Shown: positions 6,836 through 14,718, counted from the first letter of the stretch. The stretch: 58,511 bases of DNA from Bacteroidales bacterium UBA6431 (GCA_002439095.1 DJOT01000038.1:354-58864), one strand, 5' to 3'. Notes: a model not told the origin generated them from the letters alone. Program-made: numbers and translations.

Positions 6836-9721
6836 TCCCCTCATCGCCTGCCCCCCTAGATGCATTGTGACGAACTTCCGGATGTCATCCCTCAAGGCAT
6901 CAGCGTTTTCCGAATCGAGGATTTTGACCTGATCGGCAAGACCGATGCAGAAGCGCCGTGCGGCACCGAGACCATGGAGCCGGGTGTCCAGAATCCATGT
7001 TCCGGCTTCTGTCTGGTATAGTTCTTCCGGAGGAAGTTTGCAGGCGTCATGGTATTCCTCGCGTAGACTGTTGAGGGCTGCGATGGTCATCTCCAGTCTG
7101 ATGTGCAAGTTGACTTTGGGGTTGATCCATCTGAAGACGTCGGCCTCGCCTTTCGGGAAGGCGTGCGGATATTCCGGATCGTCGATATTCGTCTCGATGC
7201 TGCCGATACGTGCCAGCCTGAATTCTTTCAATGCCTTGTCTTGCAGGTCGTATGCCCAGAGATTCTCATTGTCGCAGACGAGATTGACCGGGACTACAAG
7301 GCGGTCCCGGATCTCGTTGCTGTTGGAGCTGGCATAGCCTTTCAGCATGACTTTTCTCTGCTTGTCGATGGCTTCCTCCAGGGCGATGATGAATTTTTCC
7401 ACTTTCCCGACGGAACGGAGCTCCATGAGCCTCTGCTCTTGGGCATGTATGCTCATCGGGACGGTCTCCTCGCCATTGCGGATATAGACGGTCCCGTCTT
7501 TCCAGTCGTTGCCGGTGTAGAGTTTTGCGATTTCAAATTCGGACGGCTTCGCGATTATCATGATTGCGTCCTGATCTTTTGTCGGGGTGACCGTAATGCA
7601 TCTTCTGATTGCCGGCTTGAAATACAGTTCCATCTCATCGTTGAGGAAGCGGCAGTAGCTGTCCAAGTCCTTTGGCTGCGGGACGGGGTGGCCGAGCTGC
7701 TTCAGGCGTTCGTTCGCGAGCGTGGTGTAGTTGCTGCGGAACCAGGACAGGTCGGCCCCCAGTCCGTAGGATTCGTTCAAGATAGGGTCTCCGTGGTCGT
7801 TGACGCCCAGATAAACCGTCCCGCCGTCACGGTTGAGGAAGCCGCAGACTGCCTCCCACACTTGGCCCCGCCCCTGTTGGTAGATGTCTGGCTTGCTGTC
7901 ATGGTTGCTGAATACATACGAGGACTTGAACTCCACGTCGGCGAGTTCTCCGAGTCCGTATTTTCCTCCTCCACGATCTTCCGTCTCCCGGAAATGGTCT
8001 TCTACTCCGAGTATGCGGCAGATCCGACGGCGTATGACGGCAGGGGATGCCGAGATCTCGTCGGGGTATTTTTTTGCGAGCGCACACGCATCGAGCAGAT
8101 CCAGAATCTCCTTCTCCTCCGGGTCGAGGTCAGCCGTGACTCTCATCTGATCGGGATTTGCGAGCGCTTCGATGATGCGCTGTTCGCGTTCCCGCATCAA
8201 TCCCGGCCCGGAGCAGGCGCGAACCTTGTGCCCCTCTGCCAGCCGCAGACATTCCATGAGAAAGCGTGCCCCGGAGAGAACCTCATCCCTGGATTCATCG
8301 TCCCCGAGGGCGTTGAAGATGAACGCCGATGTCAATAGGTCCCGCAGCCTCCCGGTTGAACTTTTATCTCTGGAACGGGAAAGCATCACTCCAAGACTCC
8401 GGAAAATTTCTTCACGAGAGTTTTCCGTGCGCGATGCGGGCCTGCCGAGCCGGGCGAGTGCATCCTCCCGGCTCAGGATGAACCCGTCCAGGACGTGCTC
8501 CGCATCGAATTTTCCGACCGCTTCGCTGCAGAAGGACGGTTCGTCCATGTTGATATAGGTGTCCCCGTTTATGGTATTGATGGAGTGCGTATATGTGACG
8601 ATGATGTCCCCCGGTTTGTATTGCCCCGAGTCCCGCATGAGGCCGGCGTAGCCTTTGTCGGAGATGAGCCTGAGCCTGTCCTTGTCCGGGGTGGGGCCAT
8701 GGAAAATGCTGAGCACCAGTGATTCGTGAAGCCTGTGGGTGCGTTTGTCATCCTTTGCCGGCGGGAGGGCGAAGTCCAGATAGGCTTTCTTGATGGAGAA
8801 CAGTGGCGGTTCGCTTTCGTCCTCGAGCACTGCTCCCTCGATGCAGTCCCCGTCATAGAGGAAACGGGCCAGTTCGCCGGTGGTGAGGCCTTTCAAGAGT
8901 TCTTCGTCGTCAATCTCTCCCCGCCCGTCATAGAATGCTTTGAGCGGTGAGCAGCTTATGTAGCCTTCATCGCCTTCTTTGTATTCTATGGTGTATGTCC
9001 TGTCCCTCACTGATGCATCCTGGCTTGAATCATCGGATTGTGCTTCTATAAATGCTTCGGCAAATGATTCCAGTGATTCGCAGTCGTCTGCCCTTCCCTC
9101 CTTGAGCTTTTCGTTTTTAAGGTTCCGGCTCAGCACTTCGAGTCTTCCTTGGTGAGCATCGAATGCTTTGGTTTCTGCGGAGACTGATGAGCGGACGGTG
9201 AGCTTGCCTCCTCCAAGTCTCAGGCTGTGACAGTCGGAGGCGGCGAATGGGGCGCCCCTGTCGAATGTGGCGCCTTCCAGCATTTTGAAGACAAGGAGGT
9301 CTGTGCCGATGGCCTTTTCTACCATGGAGCGGGTGAATCCTGGGGCGGTCATGGGATATGAACCGCAGTCCACGGCCAGTTTGACTATGTCATAGTTGGA
9401 GCGGCTCAGGTATGAGGCGTATTCGAGGAAGAGCAGTGCCCGGGTGCTGGCTTCCCTGTAAGAGCGTGTGTCGCACAGCAGGATGAGCAGACAGGCGGTG
9501 AGTTTGGCGGAGAACTCAAGGGAGGCCCGTTCGTCGCCGCTCATCCCGCGTCCTTTGCGGGCGGCGGCTCTGCGCTTCTGGGCCTCGGAGTCGAGGATGT
9601 TGCCGAGTGCAGATATAAGTTCCAGCGAGGGAATAGGGGCGTTCCAGATGGCATTGATAAAAGAGGCGGCCTGCGCGGGGGAGGTCGCAAGGTATCGCTG
9701 ATGAAGTTCCTTGCCTGTCAT
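6815..9721 (-). CDS. AlbA_2 (Schlafen-like)-WYL domain fusion protein, 968 aa
   Basis: The first ~580 residues match nothing I recognise. An AlbA_2/Schlafen-like fold follows at about 590-730, with the entry motif DVEFKSS, the NRDGGTVYLGVNDHG loop, and the later YIRNGEETVPM segment. A WYL domain lies at about 805-885 (VVPVNLVCDNENLWAYD, KEFRLARI), then a WCX-like C-terminus (WILDTRLHGLGAARRFCIG, VKILD). AlbA_2 domains bind nucleic acid and relate to Schlafen nucleases; WYL domains bind ligands or nucleic acids and often control defence loci (BrxR, CapW). The fusion suggests a self-regulated sensor-effector or regulator, which is inference. No classical N-terminal HTH is obvious. ATG 9721 is preferred because upstream in-frame residues are low-complexity promoter DNA. 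The gene is divergent from ctp. Confidence 0.75.
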   Translation of the reverse strand: MTGKELHQRYLATSPAQAASFINAIWNAPIPSLELISALGNILDSEAQKRRAAARKGRGMSGDERASLEFSAKLTACLLILLCDTRSYREASTRALLFLEYASYLSRSNYDIVKLAVDCGSYPMTAPGFTRSMVEKAIGTDLLVFKMLEGATFDRGAPFAASDCHSLRLGGGKLTVRSSVSAETKAFDAHQGRLEVLSRNLKNEKLKEGRADDCESLESFAEAFIEAQSDDSSQDASVRDRTYTIEYKEGDEGYISCSPLKAFYDGRGEIDDEELLKGLTTGELARFLYDGDCIEGAVLEDESEPPLFSIKKAYLDFALPPAKDDKRTHRLHESLVLSIFHGPTPDKDRLRLISDKGYAGLMRDSGQYKPGDIIVTYTHSINTINGDTYINMDEPSFCSEAVGKFDAEHVLDGFILSREDALARLGRPASRTENSREEIFRSLGVMLSRSRDKSSTGRLRDLLTSAFIFNALGDDESRDEVLSGARFLMECLRLAEGHKVRACSGPGLMREREQRIIEALANPDQMRVTADLDPEEKEILDLLDACALAKKYPDEISASPAVIRRRICRILGVEDHFRETEDRGGGKYGLGELADVEFKSSYVFSNHDSKPDIYQQGRGQVWEAVCGFLNRDGGTVYLGVNDHGDPILNESYGLGADLSWFRSNYTTLANERLKQLGHPVPQPKDLDSYCRFLNDEMELYFKPAIRRCITVTPTKDQDAIMIIAKPSEFEIAKLYTGNDWKDGTVYIRNGEETVPMSIHAQEQRLMELRSVGKVEKFIIALEEAIDKQRKVMLKGYASSNSNEIRDRLVVPVNLVCDNENLWAYDLQDKALKEFRLARIGSIETNIDDPEYPHAFPKGEADVFRWINPKVNLHIRLEMTIAALNSLREEYHDACKLPPEELYQTEAGTWILDTRLHGLGAARRFCIGLADQVKILDSENADALRDDIRKFVTMHLGGQAMRGSGGDER

Positions 9722-9877
9722 GGTATAATAATAGTAGTGAAAATGGTCATTAGTGCGGCGTTTTCCAAGATATTGCCGATTATGCAAAACTATGAAAATC
9801 CCGGCTCACATGCAAGTCTCCAACCGGGCAAGAGTGCATCGTGGTGCCTTGGTGTTCCGCCGCCGTCTGCTATATGT

Positions 9878-9906
9878 GGAATGAAATTTGTCCGTTTGTC
9901 GGAATG
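9878..9906 (+). repeat. 29-bp direct repeat, right copy
   Basis: Matches 2599-2627 at 27 of 29 positions and overlaps the -33 element of the ctp promoter. Similarity continues loosely past the repeat (ATATTTGC here, GTATTTGC there). Confidence 0.75.
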
Positions 9907-9919
9907 AATGCTATATTTG
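9887..9919 (+). promoter_or_regulatory. Promoter of the S41 protease gene
   Basis: TTTG (9887-9890) and TATATTTG (9912-9919) are separated by 21 bp, an exact Bacteroidota sigma-ABfr-type arrangement. The ATG at 9925 is only 5 nt beyond the -7 box, so the transcript is expected to be leaderless or nearly so. Confidence 0.75.
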
Positions 9920-9924
9920 CATCT

Positions 9925-11532
9925 ATGAAACGAACCTCATTATTCATATCCCTCCTCTGCCTCTGCATCGGGGCGGGGGCGCAATCCGGCAACTTCACAC
10001 TCGGTAAGTGGACCGAGATCCACGCCGCACTCCTCAAAGAACTTTCCAGATCCTACGTGGACTCTCTTCCCGTAGACAAGATCGAGCGCCGCGGGGTCGA
10101 TGCCATGCTCTCCGGGCTCGATCCGTATACGGTCTATATTCCCGAAGAGGAGAATGAAGACCTCCAGATGCTCATCCACAAAACTTATGGAGGCGTGGGG
10201 GCAGTGATCTACAAACCTGAGACCTCTGGCAACGTCATCATCAACGAACCGTATGAGGGAAGCCCCGCCTCGAAGAGCGGGCTTGTGTGCGGGGACGAGA
10301 TAATGGAAATAGACGGGCAGACCGTGGTCGGGCTCACATCCCAGCAATGCAGCGAGAAGATGCGCGGCGACCCGGGAACGACGGTCAAGTTCAAGGTCAA
10401 GAAAATCCGCGGCGGCGAGATTACCGAGGTGACGGTGCTTCGCGAGAAGATACGCATCCCGGACATCGAGTTCGCGGGGCTGATCGGTGACGGAGTGGGG
10501 TACATCTCCCAGACCGGGTTCACCGAGGGCGTCGGCAAGGAGATGAGGGAGGCTGTCATCAGGCTCAAGAAAGAGGGCATGCAGACCCTTGTCCTGGATC
10601 TTCGTGGCAACGGTGGCGGCCTGATGAACGAAGCGGCCGAGATCGTGTCGATCTTCGTCCCGAAAGGCTCCCTTGTCGTGTCGGCCAAAGGTCGCGAGGC
10701 GGACTCTAACTACGAACTCCGTACCCGGCGCGATCCTGTAGATACCGAGATGCCGCTGATCGTGCTCGTCGATTCCGGCTCGGCATCTTCTTCCGAGATA
10801 GTGTCGGGTGCGCTCCAGGACATGGACAGAGCCACCATAATGGGGCAGCGCACCTTTGGCAAAGGTCTGGTGCAGAGCATCAAATCCCTCCCTTACGGGG
10901 GAGAACTCAAGGTCACGACGGCCAAATACTACACCCCTTCCGGACGTTGCGTCCAGGCGCTTGACTACAGCCACCGCAACGAGGACGGAAGCGTCAGCCA
11001 GATACCTGATTCACTTACCCGCGAGTTCAAGACCGCCCACGGGCGCACGGTGCGCGACGGCGGCGGCATCACCCCCGATGTCAAACTCGCAGAGAAGAAC
11101 TACAGCCGCCTGACCTATGCCCTTGTGGCATACGGGATAATGGAGTACTATGCTCTGGAATATGTCAGGGCACACGACAGCATACCCCCGGTGGATGAGT
11201 TCCACCTCAGCGATGCGGATTATGATGATTTCGTGAAATTCGCCTGCGGCAAAGAGTTCGACTACCGCTCCTCAGCCAAGACATATTTCGACAAGGTCAA
11301 GGAAGAGCTTGAAAAAGACGGACTTAAGGAAACTCTAGCACCTCAGATAGAAGCACTCGACAAGGCCATCGACATGGAGAAGGAGGAGTTCTTGCGTCTC
11401 AAGAAAGACGAGATCGTCCCTTTCATAGAGGAGGAGATAGTGGTCCGCTATTATTTCCAGCAGGCCGGTGTCAAAATCCGCATCCGCTACGATGATGCCC
11501 TCAAGGAGGCTTTGCGCAGCCCGAGGATATAA
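9925..11532 (+). CDS. S41 family C-terminal processing peptidase (CtpA/Prc-like)
   Basis: A 535-residue exported protease. A signal peptide (MKRTSLFISLLCLCIGAGA) is followed by a helical N-domain, a PDZ domain at about 75-155 (GGVGAVIY, GSPASKSGLVCGDEI) and the S41 catalytic domain (LDLRGNGGG). The nucleophile is S288 (SGSASSSEI) and the general base K313 (FGKGLVQ), 25 residues apart as in Prc. A long charged C-terminal region follows. Such enzymes cleave C-termini of periplasmic proteins in envelope quality control. ATG 9925 is chosen because it starts the signal peptide; an in-frame ATG at 9904 would overlap the promoter. recO begins on the base after its stop codon, so the two are co-transcribed. 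Confidence 0.92.
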   Translation: MKRTSLFISLLCLCIGAGAQSGNFTLGKWTEIHAALLKELSRSYVDSLPVDKIERRGVDAMLSGLDPYTVYIPEEENEDLQMLIHKTYGGVGAVIYKPETSGNVIINEPYEGSPASKSGLVCGDEIMEIDGQTVVGLTSQQCSEKMRGDPGTTVKFKVKKIRGGEITEVTVLREKIRIPDIEFAGLIGDGVGYISQTGFTEGVGKEMREAVIRLKKEGMQTLVLDLRGNGGGLMNEAAEIVSIFVPKGSLVVSAKGREADSNYELRTRRDPVDTEMPLIVLVDSGSASSSEIVSGALQDMDRATIMGQRTFGKGLVQSIKSLPYGGELKVTTAKYYTPSGRCVQALDYSHRNEDGSVSQIPDSLTREFKTAHGRTVRDGGGITPDVKLAEKNYSRLTYALVAYGIMEYYALEYVRAHDSIPPVDEFHLSDADYDDFVKFACGKEFDYRSSAKTYFDKVKEELEKDGLKETLAPQIEALDKAIDMEKEEFLRLKKDEIVPFIEEEIVVRYYFQQAGVKIRIRYDDALKEALRSPRI

Positions 11533-12183
11533 ATGACATTCAGTACGGAGCTTATAGTTCTGAGCACGACCAAACTCGGAGAGAAGAGTCTGGTCGTGCA
11601 TTGTTTGACACCTTCTTTGGGGCGGCGGAGTTTCATTGCATCCGTTCCGTCAGGAGGGGGGATGGCCCTGTTCCTGCCGCTCAACATCCTGGAGGGGGAA
11701 GTCAGTGAGAACCCACGCTCCGACCTGTGGCGCGTACGCCGGCTTTCGGCTGTCAGCCCGCTTGGCGGCATCCGCTCCAGCGTCAGCAAAAACACAATGA
11801 CCCTCTTCATGAGCGAAGTCCTCTACCGGACTGTGCGCGACGGGGCTTTGGAAGAAGGACTTTTCGACTGGTGCAAACGGTCTGTCTTGACGCTTGATGC
11901 CATGCAGGGGGACTTCAGCAACTTTCATCTGCGTTTTCTTCTGGAGTTTGCCGTCGCGCTTGGCTTCTCCCCGTCGCTCTCCGACCTCGCTCCGTTTGCC
12001 GGAGAGCATCTCTCCGAGGTCCGCGCCCTGCTTGAGAGTGATTTCGGACAGTTCATGCTCATTCCGCTCAACGGGCTGGCCCGCAACGAGATAGCGGAGA
12101 TTCTCCTGCAATATATCGGCTATCACTCCGATTGCCGGCTCAACATCCGCTCCCTTGCTGTCCTGCGCGAACTTTGGCGCTGA
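11533..12183 (+). CDS. recO: DNA repair protein RecO
   Basis: A 216-residue RecO, which with RecR loads RecA onto SSB-coated single strands during recombinational gap repair. The N-terminal OB-fold begins STELIVLSTTKLGEKSLVVHCLTPSLGRRSFIA, the usual RecO opening, followed by an all-helical domain (LFMSEVLYRTVRD, FHLRFLLEFAVALGFSP). The CxxC zinc motif of some RecO proteins is absent, as is common in Bacteroidota. The ATG follows the ctp stop TAA with no spacer, implying translational coupling. Its final 58 nt are imperfectly duplicated just downstream, so the stop-codon region has been copied. Confidence 0.85.
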   Translation: MTFSTELIVLSTTKLGEKSLVVHCLTPSLGRRSFIASVPSGGGMALFLPLNILEGEVSENPRSDLWRVRRLSAVSPLGGIRSSVSKNTMTLFMSEVLYRTVRDGALEEGLFDWCKRSVLTLDAMQGDFSNFHLRFLLEFAVALGFSPSLSDLAPFAGEHLSEVRALLESDFGQFMLIPLNGLARNEIAEILLQYIGYHSDCRLNIRSLAVLRELWR

Positions 12184-12248
12184 GGCTCTGTTCCGACTGT
12201 CGGCTCAACACGCGTTCATTTGCTGTCCTGCGCGAACTTTGGCTCTGA
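12126..12248 (+). repeat. Imperfect 65-bp-period duplication of the recO 3' end
   Basis: 12126-12183 (recO codons ending RLNIRSLAVLRELWR-stop) recurs at 12191-12248 with an offset of 65 bp. The second copy would read RLNTRSFAVLRELWL-stop and shares the unbroken tract TGCTGTCCTGCGCGAACTTT. The rest of the 390-bp gap to 12575 holds a 13-bp doublet CTGTTCTCCGGTT (12337-12362) and the six-box palindrome array. Confidence 0.85.
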
Positions 12249-12417
12249 AGTCCGTTTACGCAGAGCAGAAGCCGGTGGTGGCATTTTCTTGCCGTCCCGC
12301 CTCTGGCCGTGAAATGTAAGATTTCAGTTCCTGCCTCTGTTCTCCGGTTCTGTTCTCCGGTTCTGCCTCTGCTCCCCGTGCCTCTGTTCCTTGCTCCAGC
12401 TTCCCACCTCTGTTCCC

Positions 12418-12534
12418 GTGCGCACGAAGTCATTTCCGTGCGCACAAAGCGCCCTGGTGCGCACGGCACAAAATTCCGAGAGCTCCCGTGCGCACGAGGT
12501 GGCCAGGTGCGCACCGAATCAGTGTCGTGCGCAC
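12418..12534 (+). repeat. Six-box GTGCGCAC palindrome array 1 (REP-like element)
   Basis: GTGCGCAC occurs at 12418, 12438, 12457, 12488, 12507 and 12527 (box starts). The spacers are 12, 11, 23, 11 and 12 bp, a symmetric pattern whose centre-to-centre steps (19-20 and 31 bp) approximate two and three helical turns. Spacer 1 is GAAGTCATTTCC and spacer 2 AAAGCGCCCTG. The element sits between convergent genes (recO and the cystatin-like lipoprotein), a typical location for REP elements. I saw no GTGCGCAC in the coding DNA of this window. Confidence 0.9.
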
Positions 12535-12574
12535 GGCATTATTCCACGGCACGGCATTGTTCCACGTCACGGCA

Positions 12575-13141
12575 TCAGTCCAGGTTGACGATGCCGTCTT
12601 CAATCACATGCAACACTCCCGGCAACTCCGAATAGGCTTTCTCGGCGCGTTCTTTTGTGGAGCAGGAAGTGACACTGATGGCGATGGCCTTGAAATTCTG
12701 ATACTCATACAATATTTCGTCGCCTCTATCTTTCGCTGTTTTCAGCAGGTTCTCCAGAGCTGCCCCGTCTTCATAGTAGACAATGAACCTGAATGCCGGC
12801 GGCTCCACCTCTTTGCCGTCAATATGCGTGACTCTGGCGTCTCCACGTCCTGGGAGAGGTTCGAATATGACGACTTCCACAGAGCGCCTGTCCTTGTTCC
12901 GGCATTCAAAACGATAGTTCGTTCCGGCCACGACCTGTCTGGCAACCTTGCGTGGCCTGAGCCCGAGTCCGGAGTCCACCGCTTCCCTGAAGACAGCCAT
13001 GTCTTCATCAGTAAGCCTTGCCGGTCTGCTGAATCCTCCTGTCAGTTGCGCGTAATCCACTGTCCCGCAAGAAGTGATAAAGACCATCGACAGAAGCGTC
13101 AAGAATGCTCTGACCGGCCTTATGTGTTTCCTTTTCATCAT
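12575..13141 (-). CDS. Lipoprotein with cystatin-like and possible I9-like inhibitor domains
   Basis: The 188-residue protein starts with a lipoprotein signal (MMKRKHIRPVRAFLTLLSMVFITSC). At about residues 45-110 is a cystatin-like region containing QVVAGTNYRFEC, which matches the QxVxG protease-binding loop of cystatins. The C-terminal part (LLKTAKDRGDEILYEYQNFKA ... LPGVLHVIEDGIV, split here) resembles the peptidase inhibitor I9/propeptide fold (xxYEYxxFxAxAxxV ... LPGVxxVExD). Together these suggest an envelope-anchored inhibitor of cysteine and/or serine proteases; this is inference from motifs. Its first ATG overlaps the stop codon of the upstream FKBP gene (ATGA), so translation is probably coupled. 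Confidence 0.7.
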   Translation of the reverse strand: MMKRKHIRPVRAFLTLLSMVFITSCGTVDYAQLTGGFSRPARLTDEDMAVFREAVDSGLGLRPRKVARQVVAGTNYRFECRNKDRRSVEVVIFEPLPGRGDARVTHIDGKEVEPPAFRFIVYYEDGAALENLLKTAKDRGDEILYEYQNFKAIAISVTSCSTKERAEKAYSELPGVLHVIEDGIVNLD

Positions 13142-13554
13142 ATCTGTGCTATCTTGACAAGTTCAATATCAAACTCAAGAGTTGACCACGCCGGTATCCT
13201 GTCCATCTTGACGGAACCGTAGGCATATCTGGCTGGGATCCATATACGGAACTTGTCCCCCTCATACATCCTGACAAGGGCGATCTGCCACCCCATTATC
13301 AGGTCCCGCACCCTGAACAGCGCCGGTAGAGGCTGCCCCTCTGTGGAATCGAACACGGTCCCGTCCAGCAGCCGTCCTGTGTAGTTGACATAAACAACAC
13401 TGCCGGGCGCCGGGTGAACCTTGCCGCGTCCATGTTCCAATTTCTGAATAACCACGCCGTTGTCCAGCGCGAGTACACCTTCTTTTGCGGCTTTTCTTGC
13501 CAGAAAAGCCTCGTTGTCGGCCTTGTATCGGTTGAATTTCTTCGATTTGCTCAT
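13138..13554 (-). CDS. FKBP-type peptidyl-prolyl cis-trans isomerase
   Basis: A 138-residue protein with a short lysine-rich N-terminus (MSKSKKFNRYKADNEAFLARK, cut short here) and one FKBP domain: VYVNYTGRLLDGTVFDST, LIMGWQIALVRMYEGDKFRIWIPARYAYG and WSTLEFDIELV. FKBPs catalyse cis-trans isomerisation of prolyl bonds and assist folding. No signal peptide is visible, so it is probably cytoplasmic. Key pocket residues (Y, D-F-D, W in MGW, Y of RYAYG) are present. ATG 13554 is preferred over ATG 13563 by similarity to related proteins that begin MSKSKK. Its stop overlaps the start of the cystatin-like lipoprotein. Confidence 0.85.
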   Translation of the reverse strand: MSKSKKFNRYKADNEAFLARKAAKEGVLALDNGVVIQKLEHGRGKVHPAPGSVVYVNYTGRLLDGTVFDSTEGQPLPALFRVRDLIMGWQIALVRMYEGDKFRIWIPARYAYGSVKMDRIPAWSTLEFDIELVKIAQI

Positions 13555-13653
13555 TGCCCTCATTTTTGAAATGTCCCACGCCTTGTCAGTTTACAGGAAA
13601 CTTGCATTGAGGCCCGGGTATATGATTCGGCATCGCGAATATAAGGAAAGGTT

Positions 13654-13683
13654 TTTGTTTTCGGAGCAAATTCATTATCTTCG
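13654..13683 (+). promoter_or_regulatory. Putative promoter of the RAYT gene
   Basis: TTTG (13654-13657) and TATCTTCG (13676-13683, one mismatch to TAnnTTTG) are spaced by 18 bp. The start codon is 40 nt downstream. Confidence 0.5.
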
Positions 13684-13723
13684 CAAAGTATGCTCCGGCA
13701 TAGAATAAAACAAATACTTGACT

Positions 13724-14635
13724 ATGAAGACTTTTAAAGATCAGGAAAACTACTGTGACAATGCTTTCCGGGAGAATGCCCCGTTTTGGCACCTCTACAC
13801 TTCCGGCAAGGACATGCCCTTGCTTTTCAGAAATGACGATGAGTTCAAGTTCGTGATGAACGTCATCGCGAAGGGTGCTTTCGAATTTCAGGATGTCCGT
13901 ATCATCGCGTTTGAGGTGATGGGGAACCATATTCACTTTCTTCTCAGTGGACAGCAGTCGCGTTGCTTCATGTATTTCACGGTCTTACGGAGGAGGATAG
14001 CACGCGGGATCGGAGGGCTTCCATTGCGCTTTTCTCCCTCGCTTAAGGCTGTCGGCGATATCCGGGCGTTGAGGAACACTATAGTATATATACATCGGAA
14101 CGGATATGTGGCGGATCCGCGCCAGACACCTTTCTCATATCCGTGGGGGACAGGCCCATTCTATTATTGTAAGCCCAAATCTTCTGTCACCTTGGCGGAT
14201 CTGAAAGACTCTGAATTAAGGTTGATGTTCAGAAGTCGAAGCCCCAAGCTTCCGGGCGACTATCATGTTGTGGACGGCTATGTGTCGCCGTCATCATACT
14301 GTGCGCTCAATCTGGGCATGTCCATGTTCAGGGAAGCTCATCATTACTATTCGCTTCTGAACAAGAACGTTGAGGCGTATGGAGACGTTGCCGTGGAGAT
14401 TGGTGGCGGAGCTTTTTTGACGGACAACGAGTTGTTCTCCATACTTGCGGGGATTGTCAATGACAGATATGGCAGCCCAGATCTAAAAGGGCTCTCAAAG
14501 CCGCAGAAGCTTGATCTTGCCAGAAAGTTGCGTTACGAATACCGCTCATCAAACAGCCAGATATCCAGACTTTTGAATTTGGCTCAATTTGAAGTTGATG
14601 CCGCATTCCCTCTTTCTGCGCAAAGAGGAAAATGA
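13724..14635 (+). CDS. REP-associated tyrosine transposase (RAYT), Y1/IS200-like
   Basis: The 303-residue protein carries the Y1 transposase fold. FWHLYTSGKDMPLLFRNDDEF (split: residues 21-41), a strand-helix region, and the HUH motif H69-I-H71 (GNHIHFLL) are followed by a helix holding a candidate catalytic Y122 (VYIHRN) and a YPWGTG segment. The C-terminal part (LARKLRYEYRSSNSQISRLL) looks like a DnaA-type helix-turn-helix for DNA recognition. RAYTs are domesticated single-copy relatives of IS200/IS605 TnpA that bind and cleave REP palindromes. No IS200 ends, TnpB or second transposase is present. A GTGCGCAC palindrome array begins 14 bp after its stop codon, as expected for a RAYT with cognate REPs. 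ATG 13724 is preferred to an upstream TTG. Confidence 0.85.
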   Translation: MKTFKDQENYCDNAFRENAPFWHLYTSGKDMPLLFRNDDEFKFVMNVIAKGAFEFQDVRIIAFEVMGNHIHFLLSGQQSRCFMYFTVLRRRIARGIGGLPLRFSPSLKAVGDIRALRNTIVYIHRNGYVADPRQTPFSYPWGTGPFYYCKPKSSVTLADLKDSELRLMFRSRSPKLPGDYHVVDGYVSPSSYCALNLGMSMFREAHHYYSLLNKNVEAYGDVAVEIGGGAFLTDNELFSILAGIVNDRYGSPDLKGLSKPQKLDLARKLRYEYRSSNSQISRLLNLAQFEVDAAFPLSAQRGK

Positions 14636-14649
14636 GCTGCTCTTTTCCC

Positions 14650-14716
14650 GTGCGCACGAAGTCATTTCCGTGCGCACAAAGCGGTCTGGTGCGCACAGAA
14701 TGGTCCGCGTGCGCAC
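14650..14716 (+). repeat. Four-box GTGCGCAC array 2, beside the RAYT gene
   Basis: Boxes start at 14650, 14670, 14689 and 14709, with spacers of 12, 11 and 12 bp. Spacer 1 (GAAGTCATTTCC) is identical to spacer 1 of array 1. Spacer 3 (AGAATGGTCCGC) is identical to the last spacer of array 3 read on its reverse strand. The middle spacer AAAGCGGTCTG joins the front of array 1 spacer 2 to the back of array 3 spacer 4. It therefore looks like the six-box unit with two boxes and the central 23-bp spacer deleted. Confidence 0.9.
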
Positions 14717-14718
14717 GG

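Noticed and set aside
7103..8338. Long open frame opposite the AlbA_2-WYL gene
   Set aside because: It is antisense to a gene with clear domains, has no recognisable motifs, and reflects GC-rich codon bias.
12418..12534. Array 1 considered as a small CRISPR array
   Set aside because: Repeats are only 8 bp, spacers are 11-23 bp and are partly shared between arrays, and no cas genes are present.
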